DNA of 64,000 bases from Pseudomonadota bacterium. GTDB taxonomy: Bacteria > Pseudomonadota > Gammaproteobacteria > Ga0077536. Made by a program: the position numbers and the translations under genes. Below, piece after piece: positions 46,751 to 54,457 of this stretch. The stretch spans positions 1 to 64,000 of the forward strand of contig JADJYF010000012.1 of NCBI GenBank assembly GCA_016719885.1. Direction: 5' to 3'. The notes beneath the pieces were generated by a model. The model saw nothing but the letters and a program-made list of their open reading frames with translations, was not told the origin of the DNA and made no database searches. Within the stretch, counting starts at the first letter, position 1, and every line of letters begins with the position of its first letter.

Positions 46751-47578
46751 GTGGGCCTGTCGCAGGAACAGATCGACGGCTACCACCGCGACGGCTTTCT
46801 TTTTCCGCTCAAGGTGCTCACTACCGAGCAGGCGGCGCATTATCGATCCTGCCTCGAGGGTCATGAGGCACGCGCCGGGCAGCCTTTGCAGGGCAACCTG
46901 CGGCACAAGACCCATTTGCTGTTCACCTGGGTGGACGAGCTGGCGCATCACCCCGCCATCCTCGACGCGGTTGCCGATGTCATCGGCCCCAACGTCCTGC
47001 TGTGGAATACCAACTTCTTCATCAAGGAAGCGAGCAATCCCGGCTTCGTCTCGTGGCATCAGGACTCGACCTATTGGGGCCTGGATCCGGACGACGTCGT
47101 CACGGCGTGGGTGGCACTGACCGACGCCACGCCGGACAACGGCTACATGCAGTTCCTGCCGGGCAGTCACCGCATCGATCAATTGCCGCACCTCGATACC
47201 TTTCACCGCGACAACCTGTTGTCGCGCGGCCAGGAGATTGCCGTCGAAGTGGACAAGTCCAAGGCGGTCGGGGTGACGCTGCGCGCCGGGGAGATGTCGC
47301 TCCATCACATCAAGCTGGTGCACGGCTCCGCGCCCAATCGCAGCGATGACCGGCGTATCGGCATGGCACTTCGCTACATCCCCACCCACGTACGTCAGAC
47401 CAAGCTGCGCGATTCGGCAATGCTGGTGCGGGGCGTCGATGAGTATCATCACTTCGATGACGAAGCGCGGCCGCAAGCGGACCTCGACGAAGCAGCCCTG
47501 GCGAGTCATGCACAGGCCATGGCGCGCCAGGTAAAGGCGCTGTACGAGGGCACCGACAAACAGTCATTTCGACCTTGA
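46751..47578 (+). CDS. Phytanoyl-CoA dioxygenase (PhyH) family protein
   Basis: 275 residues from GTG 46751. The Fe(II)-binding set is visible: His103 and Asp105 in SWHQDSTYW, and His191 in LVHGSAPNRSDDRR, with Arg202 for 2-oxoglutarate. GYMQFLPGSHR is the family's conserved loop. It is a non-haem iron/2-oxoglutarate oxygenase of unknown substrate; PhyH homologues often hydroxylate small molecules in secondary or catabolic pathways. GTG is chosen as no ATG precedes the domain. Confidence 0.9.
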   Translation: MGLSQEQIDGYHRDGFLFPLKVLTTEQAAHYRSCLEGHEARAGQPLQGNLRHKTHLLFTWVDELAHHPAILDAVADVIGPNVLLWNTNFFIKEASNPGFVSWHQDSTYWGLDPDDVVTAWVALTDATPDNGYMQFLPGSHRIDQLPHLDTFHRDNLLSRGQEIAVEVDKSKAVGVTLRAGEMSLHHIKLVHGSAPNRSDDRRIGMALRYIPTHVRQTKLRDSAMLVRGVDEYHHFDDEARPQADLDEAALASHAQAMARQVKALYEGTDKQSFRP

Positions 47579-47697
47579 TGCGCGAAGCGGTGAACTGGTG
47601 GCGATGCGCGAATTGGTCGCTGTGCCGCGCCTCTCGCATTTCGACTATTAAGCTTTTCGCCACCATCGTCGCCGACCTCACCGCCGACTGAGCCGCC

Positions 47698-48381
47698 ATG
47701 ATCACTACGCCGCCCATGAGTCCACCGATGAACCACGTGCTGGTCGATTTCGAGAACGTGCATCACATCGATCCGGCCATCATCGGCGCCAAGTCGGTGA
47801 GCCTCACGATTCTGGTCGGTGCGAAGCAGACCAAGCTTGATGCGGAGACGGTGGTGAAGCTCTTCGAACACGCGGCCTCGGTGCAGCTGATACGGCTCAC
47901 GGCCAGCGACAAGAACGCGGTGGACTTCGCGCTCGCCTATTATCTCGGCCGCGCCGTGCTGTCAGATCCGACTGCGTACTTCCACATCGTCTCCAAGGAC
48001 AGCGGCTACGACCCGCTCGTCGCCCACCTCGCCAGCCGGCACGTGCGCGTGCGCCGGCATAAGGACTTCAGCACCCTGACCTTCGCCGCACCGTCCTCGT
48101 CTGCTGCCGCCGCGCCCAAGCCCGTGGCCAAACCCAAACCGGCAATGGCAGCGCCCAAGAAAGAAGCAATTGAACTGACGGACACCATGCGCCTCGTCCT
48201 CGAGCGCCTGCGCAAGAGCGCGAACAACCGCCCGAAGAAGCAGAAGACCCTGCTCAGCCATCTCAAGAACAGCCTCGCCAACGGCGCCACGGAGGCCGAT
48301 GCCGCCGGGCTGCTGGCGCGATTCGTCGAGGCCGGCTATGTGCGCATCGATGACAAGGCCAACGTCACCTACCACCTGTAA
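47698..48381 (+). CDS. NYN/PIN-like domain ribonuclease-type protein
   Basis: 227 residues. The N-terminal domain has the NYN acidic set: VDFENVHH, DKNAVDFALAYYLG and SKDSGYDPLVAHL. A low-complexity Ala/Pro/Lys linker (about 138-160) joins a small C-terminal winged-helix-like region (LLSHLKNSLANGATEADAAGLLARFVEAGYV). The family cleaves or binds RNA, often under regulatory control. ATG 47698 is used; a second in-frame ATG follows a few codons later. Confidence 0.8.
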   Translation: MITTPPMSPPMNHVLVDFENVHHIDPAIIGAKSVSLTILVGAKQTKLDAETVVKLFEHAASVQLIRLTASDKNAVDFALAYYLGRAVLSDPTAYFHIVSKDSGYDPLVAHLASRHVRVRRHKDFSTLTFAAPSSSAAAAPKPVAKPKPAMAAPKKEAIELTDTMRLVLERLRKSANNRPKKQKTLLSHLKNSLANGATEADAAGLLARFVEAGYVRIDDKANVTYHL

Positions 48382-48442
48382 AGGCAAGCCAAGCATGGCT
48401 GGATCTATCGTCAGCAGCGGGCAACGCGGCCTGGCGGACAGT

Positions 48443-49642
48443 TCAGACTCCGACGAATAAGCGAGGAAACAACAGGTCGCGGCCTTCCACCGGAAAGTGC
48501 AGGAAGACGGCACCTTTCTCGCTGCTGGAAGCGAGGATGCCGTCCTTGAGAAGGTCCGCGAGCAAGGTTCGCGCGGTGCGCTCACCGAGGCCGGTGATCA
48601 CCTGAACGTCGCCGCGCGCGATCTCGCCGCGATGAAAGACCTCGGTCAGCAAGGTGCCGGCCTCCGCCCTCCAGCCCGCGACGCTGGCATACCCTCGCAG
48701 GCGTCCCGTGAGACCGTCGATATCGAACAGGTCGCTCATGAAAAGCACCTGGTCCAGGCAAATATTCAGGAACCAAGTCGAGAAATCGACCAGTGCGCTC
48801 TCGGACAGGTTGCCGCGGCCGTCGAGATCGCTTTGCCGTGGCGTATCGGCGTGGTCCATCATGCGTTTGTATTCGCCCGCGTCCGCCAGACCGCGCGCCA
48901 AGCCTCGCGAAATCGACCATAGCCCGTGCGCGCCTATGCCGGCCTGGAGGGCCATGGCATGGCTGACGAGGCGGCTCACCCGGCCATTGCCGTCCGGAAA
49001 GGGATGGATGTAATTCAAACGATGATGGGCTGCCGGCAGTCCGAGTATTCGCTGCGCGGCGCTGAGACGCGTGAAGGCGTAGCGCTGTGAGAAATATTCC
49101 ATGAATGCGCCCACGGCTCTCCCGCTGGGTGCCAGGTGGCGGCCAACGATGACGTCCTGGCTTTGGTCGTGACGAAACTCCCCAGGCGTCATCATGCAGT
49201 CTTGGTCCTTGCCCCGAACACGCAGCAGGGACTCGGGTGCATCGAGGTAGAAATCTCGATGCAGGCGCTGGATGAATTCGACGCTCACCGGGTCGGCCAA
49301 GGTGCCCGACGCGTGATCGCGGTCGATGAGCTCCTGCAGGCGAATGTGGGCGCGGGCTTCAATTTGAAGATTGCGTCGCGTCTCGTCCGTGTCGAATTCA
49401 TTGGCCAAGGCCCGCTCGATGTCGCGCGGCCGCGTGTTGTGGCCTTCAATAAGGTTGGAGTAGTAGCAGTTCATCACGCGCACCAGGCTCGCCAGGCTCG
49501 CGGCAGTGCGCGGATGAAGACGGGCGCCGAGTTGACCGGCGCGGGCCGGCAACTCCGTCAGCAGATCCAGAAGGTCACCGCCGGCCTGCGCCACGAAACA
49601 GGGTTCGATGCGGCTTGGCACTTCGCACGGGGAGGCTGACAT
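48443..49642 (-). CDS. Fic-domain AMP transferase
   Basis: 399 residues. The core motif HPFPDGNGRVSR (213-224) matches HxFxDGNGRxxR perfectly, so AMP transfer is plausible. The inhibitory helix motif SNLIEG (62-67; (S/T)xxxE(G/N)) lies N-terminal, making this a class II self-inhibited Fic protein. A C-terminal winged-helix-like region (VITGLGERTARTLLADLLKDGIL) probably binds DNA, a known layout. It converges on the NYN gene and lies next to the island boundary. Confidence 0.9.
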   Translation of the reverse strand: MSASPCEVPSRIEPCFVAQAGGDLLDLLTELPARAGQLGARLHPRTAASLASLVRVMNCYYSNLIEGHNTRPRDIERALANEFDTDETRRNLQIEARAHIRLQELIDRDHASGTLADPVSVEFIQRLHRDFYLDAPESLLRVRGKDQDCMMTPGEFRHDQSQDVIVGRHLAPSGRAVGAFMEYFSQRYAFTRLSAAQRILGLPAAHHRLNYIHPFPDGNGRVSRLVSHAMALQAGIGAHGLWSISRGLARGLADAGEYKRMMDHADTPRQSDLDGRGNLSESALVDFSTWFLNICLDQVLFMSDLFDIDGLTGRLRGYASVAGWRAEAGTLLTEVFHRGEIARGDVQVITGLGERTARTLLADLLKDGILASSSEKGAVFLHFPVEGRDLLFPRLFVGV

Positions 49643-49664
49643 TTGCCGGTCCTACAGAGAGGCC

Positions 49665-49683
49665 ATCTTGATGAATTCAAGAT
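49665..49683. promoter_or_regulatory. Perfect palindrome upstream of fic (possible operator)
   Basis: ATCTTGATGAATTCAAGAT has perfect 7-bp arms around TGAAT and lies 23-41 bp upstream of the fic start. With the winged-helix domain of the Fic protein it could be an autoregulatory site (inference). Confidence 0.4.
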
Positions 49684-49837
49684 AGTTTGCCGGGATCTTA
49701 CGGCGATTTTGCCGATAGTGGTTGCCGATCCTCGTGACTGCTCGATTGGCCTCTCCAGGCGCACGCGGAAATCGTAGGGAATCACGTAGTCAGAGAGCGC
49801 TGCCAGCGTCCGCCGAATCACGCTGCGGGGAGCGTAA

Positions 49838-49882
49838 TGGTGGCTATGGGTGGATTTGAACCACCGACCTCAGCATTATGAG
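49838..49882 (-). tRNA. 3' fragment of a tRNA (CAU anticodon) gene; putative attachment site
   Basis: The minus strand reads anticodon loop CTCATAA, then a variable region, a perfect T-arm (GGTGG TTCAAAT CCACC) and the acceptor 3' strand CATAGCC with A-CCA at 49838-49841. The 5' half is absent: the bases before the loop (CCATT) cannot pair with TGCTG. This is the usual residue of integration into a tRNA 3' end. For a minus-strand tRNA the element lies to the right, where the defence genes are. Confidence 0.75.
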
Positions 49883-49955
49883 AATGGCCCCAGGACCTTT
49901 AACCAATTGATTTAAATAAATTCTTCGCAGACGCCTGTTGCCGTAAGTGTCTGAT

Positions 49956-49986
49956 GGTGGGGGACGGTGTTCAACCGTTCCCCACC
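49956..49986. other. Hairpin with tRNA minihelix geometry
   Basis: A 12-bp stem (one mismatch) with a 7-nt loop TGTTCAA: GGTGGGG/CCCCACC plus GACGG/CCGTT, the sizes of an acceptor stem plus T-arm. It may be a terminator or recombination feature. Apart from the elements listed, 49643-50238 holds no gene. Confidence 0.4.
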
Positions 49987-50210
49987 AATTCCACGCTCCT
50001 TCGGCCACCTCACGGGCGGTTTCCCAATCCAGGGCATGGACTTGCCAGGCTTTTTTATTTCATGGAACATAGTTTTGTGCAACTAATTGCGCTGTTCAAA
50101 ATTTCCGAACAATCCCGATTTCCGAACAAAGTTCGAACCTGCGACCGCGTGAACCTCCGTATCGACCAAAAGCACTTGTAGTACGTACCGCACGTTCAAT
50201 AAATAGTGAT

Positions 50211-50244
50211 GTTCAAATAAAATGAACACGAATATTATTTGAAC
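50211..50244. promoter_or_regulatory. Inverted-repeat operator overlapping the antitoxin start
   Basis: GTTCAAATAA (50211-50220) and TTATTTGAAC (50235-50244) are perfect inverse arms 14 bp apart, with a nested TGTTCA/TGAACA pair. The right arm overlaps the TTG start at 50239. AbiEi antitoxins autorepress through inverted repeats. Confidence 0.5.
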
Positions 50245-51297
50245 GCTCTTCCTGACGAACTCCTGGGTGAACAACGTGCCGTAACAAATCCCGCCACACT
50301 TCTAGACGAGGCCTTGGAAGCCTTTCGCGCAATCGCAGGCTTCGACGCGACCGTCCTCCCCCGCCTTCCCACGGAGGAACGCGCGGACACCGCAATTAGG
50401 CTCACTCGGGACGGCAAAACGTGGAACTTCACGGTTGAATTCAAGGCGCATCTCACGCCAGCCTTGCTCCAGAAGTTCGAGCGCGCCCCCCACGAGCAAC
50501 CCAATAATCGCTTGCTTCTGACATACCACGTCACGCCGAACATGGCTGAGCGCCTGCGAGCGCGCCATCAGCCTTTCATGGATACGGTGGGCAATGCATT
50601 TATCGAGGCGCCCGACTTGTTCATTTTCGTGACGGGCCAACGTCCGAAGCACCAGGCGCATCCGACCGGCCACACGCTCCGTCTGAACGCTACCGGGTTG
50701 CGCCTCGTCTACCTTCTACTCTGTGATGAGCATGCCCTAACCGCCAATTACCGCGAACTCGCACAGAAGAGCGATACGGCACTGGGTACAGTCACAAACA
50801 ATATTGCCCAGCTCAGCGCCGCCAAATTCATCGCGACACAAGGACACAAACGTCACCTGGTCAATCCGGGCGGGCTATTCCGCGAATGGGTTGCCAACTA
50901 CCCTAAACGACTGCGTCCCAAGTTGCTGCTGGGGCGATTTCAAGCTCGCGATCCCGATTGGTGGCAACACGTCGACATCCAGCCCTACACCGCCTATTGG
51001 GGCGGTGAGGTCGCCGCTGCGCGCCTTACGAAATATCTGAAGCCCGCTACGCAAACCGTCTATACGCACGGCAAGTTGACAGATCTGGTCGTAGCAGGCC
51101 AACTCAAAAAAGATCCGCGCGGCCCAATTGAAATCCTCACGGCATTTTGGCCGAGAGATGAAGCCATGACGGCCGCCCACCCTGACCTAGTCCATCCAAT
51201 CCTGGTGTTTGCCGACCTCGACTACATCGGCGACACCCGAACGGACGAAACCGCGCAGGTCCTACTCCGGACGCACCTCACGCGGTATGCCGAATAG
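50239..51297 (+). CDS. AbiEi-like type IV antitoxin / transcriptional regulator
   Basis: 352 residues from TTG 50239 (an in-frame stop lies 19 bp upstream and no ATG is available). The first half resembles AbiEi-family antitoxins (TVEFKAHLTPALLQKF, LLLTYHVTPNMAERLR), then a winged-helix region at about 160-225 (YRELAQKSDTALGTVTNNIAQL) and a C-terminal domain. AbiEi represses its own promoter and counters a nucleotidyltransferase toxin. It overlaps the downstream toxin-like gene by 11 bp, the normal arrangement. No convincing ribosome site is present. Confidence 0.75.
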   Translation: MNALPDELLGEQRAVTNPATLLDEALEAFRAIAGFDATVLPRLPTEERADTAIRLTRDGKTWNFTVEFKAHLTPALLQKFERAPHEQPNNRLLLTYHVTPNMAERLRARHQPFMDTVGNAFIEAPDLFIFVTGQRPKHQAHPTGHTLRLNATGLRLVYLLLCDEHALTANYRELAQKSDTALGTVTNNIAQLSAAKFIATQGHKRHLVNPGGLFREWVANYPKRLRPKLLLGRFQARDPDWWQHVDIQPYTAYWGGEVAAARLTKYLKPATQTVYTHGKLTDLVVAGQLKKDPRGPIEILTAFWPRDEAMTAAHPDLVHPILVFADLDYIGDTRTDETAQVLLRTHLTRYAE

Positions 51298-52111
51298 CAT
51301 GGACGCGGCAACTGTCACCATACTCGACGACGTTCAGCGCGCGGCTCAGCGTCTCAACGCTGACGTTCTCTTGATTGGAGCTTCCGCTCGGGATTACTGG
51401 CTTCAAACTCGACACGGCATTCGCGTTGGGCGCGCAACGGAAGACTATGATCTGGCCGTCATAGTCGAGTCGTGGGACGTATATTAACAGCTAACTGACG
51501 CGCTCGTAAAGACTGGTCAGTTTCGCCAAGACAGCCACCAGCAGCAGCGACTCCATGCCGGCGGCCTCACACTGGACCTGATTCCATTTGGCGATCTCGA
51601 GTCGCCGCCCGGCAATATCGCCTGGCCTCCGGCGGGCACCTTTGTCATGTCCACTCTCGGTTTCAGAGAGGCATTGGCATCAGGTGAAACAATTGACATC
51701 GGATCAGGAACATCCTTCAAAGTCGCCACACTTCCAAGCCTGGTGCTGCTAAAGCTGATTGCATGGAACGACCGACGCAACAGCAAGGATGCTTACGACG
51801 TAACCCTCATCGCTCAGAACTATACGGATGCCGGTCATTTTCAGCGGCTCACGGACGCAGGTGCGCCGCTCATAGAAGAGTTTGAAGACATTCAAGTCGC
51901 AGGCGCTGCTTTGCTCGGTCAAGACATTCGCGCCATAGCGTCTGACGAGACGCTTGAGATTGCCTGCAAGGTCCTTACCGATGCCATCGCATATCACGAT
52001 AGCGGGCGATTCCTGATCTGTGCGGCCGATGCAATCGTAGATTCTGAATTCGCTGAAGAGATAACTGCGAGGATTCTCACCGCCATCCTCCACGGAATGG
52101 GTTCCCTTTAG
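51287..52111 (+). pseudogene. AbiEii-like nucleotidyltransferase toxin, nonsense-interrupted
   Basis: One frame encodes MPNSMDAATVTILDDV, then LLIGASARDYW and the nucleotidyltransferase Asp motif TEDYDLAV (D-x-D), interrupted by TAA at 51485-51487, after which the same frame resumes with QLTDALVKTGQF, LTLDLIPFGDLE and LPSLVLLKLIAW. One C-to-T change (CAA to TAA) explains the break. The uninterrupted protein would be about 274 residues, matching the COG4849-type family. The break falls after the catalytic motif, so only a truncated 66-residue product is expected. Confidence 0.75.
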
Positions 52112-52136
52112 AAAGTCATCGGTATCTCCAGGCTGC

Positions 52137-52199
52137 GGGCAAGCGTCCAGGAAGTCCGTCAATATCGAACAACTCGCTCATGAAGCGCGCCTGGTCTTC
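52137..52199 (-). pseudogene. Short fic-gene remnant
   Basis: The minus strand encodes EDQARFMSELFDIDGLPGRL, close to LDQVLFMSDLFDIDGLTGRL of the intact Fic protein at 48443-49642; the DNA is also clearly similar. Only about 63 bp remain. It is the trace of a second fic gene or of a partial duplication. Confidence 0.5.
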
Positions 52200-52306
52200 T
52201 GCATGACCTGAATCGAAGGAGAGCACCCGACGGGGCGACGGCTAGAGCACAACACGTGGCTCATACCCGAAGGTCGCTCGGGTGTGACAGGGAGAACCTT
52301 CCGGCC

Positions 52307-52405
52307 TACGGCACGCGCGAGGTCCGGAAGAAGATCAAGCGCTGGGTTCTCGGTGGGACGTTGCGACGACTGATCGACGAACTCGCCGCGCAGGCGCATC
52401 ACTAG
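52307..52405 (+). pseudogene. Possible C-terminal gene remnant
   Basis: A 33-codon open stretch, YGTREVRKKIKRWVLGG then TLRRLIDELAAQAHH-stop, has protein-like character but no start. Family unknown. The rest of 52112-52747 shows no gene; an AGGAGATTTCTCCT palindrome lies at 52586-52599. Confidence 0.25.
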
Positions 52406-52687
52406 TACGACGTTCTCGAATGGCGCCTAGCTTGCCCGGCCGAGCGAGTGAATCACCAAATCCGGGCGCCTCGTCCTAATTCGCGATGGGCGACAAAAAG
52501 CTTTCGACCTGACTTCGCACACCGCACAGGTCGTCGCGCGAATGTTATTTGCCGATATCGGATGAACTGTAGGCAATTGACTAAAAGGAGATTTCTCCTA
52601 TGAGATAGCCCCGCCTTGCCGATGTACGTTGCCGGTCCTCCGCCTTGTCTAAACGGCGCCTGCAAGCGCTTGCGTCACGGCTAACTG

Positions 52688-52717
52688 TTGGATTATTTGT
52701 AATCTTCGTGCTACATA
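52688..52717 (+). promoter_or_regulatory. Candidate promoter of hipBA
   Basis: TTGGAT (52688-52693) and TACATA (52712-52717) with an 18-bp spacer in an AT-rich dip about 30 bp upstream of the hipB start. Confidence 0.4.
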
Positions 52718-52747
52718 AAGGCGGTCTTGGTAGCGCGAAGCCGTCAG

Positions 52748-53083
52748 ATGCCTACACCACACCACCCGCCCGCCGCAGTACGGCGCATCCTGCGCAAGCT
52801 AGGCGCGGACATTCATGACGCTCGTCGGCGGCGGCGCCTGCCCATGGCCGTGGTGGCCGAACGCGCGTTCACGTCCCGCTCGACCCTGCAAAAGGTCGAA
52901 GCGGGGGACGCCAATGTCAGCATTGGCATATACGCCGCGGTCCTGCAGGCGCTTGGCCTGCTCGATGGCCTCGGCGAGGTAGCCGACATCGCCGGCGACA
53001 GTGTCGGCCAAGCCCTCGCCAGCGCGGAGCTGCCGAAGCGCGTTCGCTTAAGACGACCTTCCGAACCACCGGCCCATGAGTGA
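52748..53083 (+). CDS. hipB: HipB-like XRE-family antitoxin
   Basis: 111 residues from ATG 52748. An HTH_XRE domain at about 15-70 (ADIHDARRRRRLPMAVVAERAF, TSRSTLQKVEAGDANVSIG) binds the operator and represses hipBA; the tail probably contacts HipA. It overlaps hipA by 8 bp. An upstream TTG start at 52727 is possible. Confidence 0.85.
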   Translation: MPTPHHPPAAVRRILRKLGADIHDARRRRRLPMAVVAERAFTSRSTLQKVEAGDANVSIGIYAAVLQALGLLDGLGEVADIAGDSVGQALASAELPKRVRLRRPSEPPAHE

Positions 53084-54323
53084 CATCGAAGTCCATATCG
53101 ACCTCGACGGACGCACGCGTCCTGTCGGTGTGGCCCGCAGCAATAAGGTGCGCGGCAACGAGTTAGTCGTGTTCGAGTACGCGCCGGAATGGCTCGCCGA
53201 TCCGGCACGCTTCTCAATTGAGCCCGCCCTCGCTTTAACGCGTGGCAGCTTTGCACCACGTGCCGGGCAAACCATCTTCGGATCCATCGGCGATTCCGCA
53301 CCTGACACCTGGGGACGGCGCCTCATGCAACGCGCCGAGCGACGCCTGGCCGAGCGTGAGGGCCGGGCGGTCCGCACCCTGGCCGAGAGCGACTATCTAC
53401 TCGGCGTTGCCGACGAAACCCGGCTTGGCGCTTTACGCTTCCGCCGGACTGGCGAAGATGTTTTCCAGGCGCCCATTCGCGACGGCGTGCCTGCTTTGGT
53501 CGACCTCGGACGCCTCCTCGCCGTGACCGAGCGCATCCTGCGCGATGAAGAAACGGACGAAGATTTCCAGCTCATCTTCGCGCCAGGATCTTCGCTTGGC
53601 GGTGCGCGCCCCAAGGCATCGGTCATCGATCAACACGGCCGCCTCTTCATCGCGAAGTTTCCGAAGGAGACCGACGAATACAGCATGGAGACCTGGGAGG
53701 AGATCGCCCTGCGCCTCGCTGAGCGCGCCGGCATCGCGACGCCCTCGCATGAATTGCTGGAGGTCGGAGGAAAGGCGGTGCTCCTGTCGCGACGCTTCGA
53801 TAGGGAGGGCGCTTTGCGCATCCCGTTCCTCTCCGCGATGGCCATGACGGGATCCAAGGACGGGGAGCGCGGAAGCTATCCGGAAATCGTCGATGCGATC
53901 ACCCGGCATGGCGCTCAAGGTAAAGCCGATGCACAGGCGCTCTATCGTCGCGTCGCCTTCAACGTGCTGATCTCTAATGTCGACGACCACCTGCGCAATC
54001 ATGGCTTCCTGTGGCTAGGCAAGTCGGGCTGGTCGCTTTCCCCCGCCTATGACCTCAATCCTGTGCCGACCGACCTGAAAGCGCGTGTGCTGACGACCAA
54101 CGTCGATCTCGACGAAGGCACCTGCTCCATTGACCTGCTTGAAGCCGCTTCAGGATATTTTGGTCTTGGCCTCGGATCGGCGCGCGCCATCATTAAAGAG
54201 GTGGCTGTGGTAACAGCGACTTGGCGGGAGACTGCGAGGCAGGCGGGGGGGCGCGCTGCAGAAATCAACCGTATGGCCAGTGCTTTTGAGCACGACGAGC
54301 TCAGGCAGGCGCTTGCCCTATGA
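53076..54323 (+). CDS. hipA: HipA-like serine/threonine kinase toxin
   Basis: 415 residues. The P-loop-like GSSLGGARPKA (171-181), Lys194 region (FIAKFPKETD), catalytic loop FNVLISNVDDHLRNHGF (Asn301, Asp303/304, His305) and YDLNP metal motif (Asp326) are intact, so the kinase looks active. HipA phosphorylates glutamyl-tRNA synthetase or other targets and induces dormancy; HipB neutralises it. The ATG at 53076 overlaps hipB. The gene ends 134 bp from the convergent zorD. Confidence 0.92.
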   Translation: MSDIEVHIDLDGRTRPVGVARSNKVRGNELVVFEYAPEWLADPARFSIEPALALTRGSFAPRAGQTIFGSIGDSAPDTWGRRLMQRAERRLAEREGRAVRTLAESDYLLGVADETRLGALRFRRTGEDVFQAPIRDGVPALVDLGRLLAVTERILRDEETDEDFQLIFAPGSSLGGARPKASVIDQHGRLFIAKFPKETDEYSMETWEEIALRLAERAGIATPSHELLEVGGKAVLLSRRFDREGALRIPFLSAMAMTGSKDGERGSYPEIVDAITRHGAQGKADAQALYRRVAFNVLISNVDDHLRNHGFLWLGKSGWSLSPAYDLNPVPTDLKARVLTTNVDLDEGTCSIDLLEAASGYFGLGLGSARAIIKEVAVVTATWRETARQAGGRAAEINRMASAFEHDELRQALAL

Positions 54324-54457
54324 GGGCCACTGATAGGGAACGGTGGTTTAGCGCCGGTTTAAGACTGAGTCGCCGCTTCCGCACTTTTCGGTCGGCGCTA
54401 ACGGCCCCAGCTATCTATGGCACCGCTTTGAGAAAGTGGCGCCCCATTGGGTCAGGC

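Noticed and set aside
49838..49914. Complete tRNA gene
   Set aside because: The 3' half is perfect, but the bases upstream cannot form the anticodon stem or the 5' acceptor strand, so it is a fragment. A TTGGTTAAAGG stretch that looks D-arm-like is not enough.
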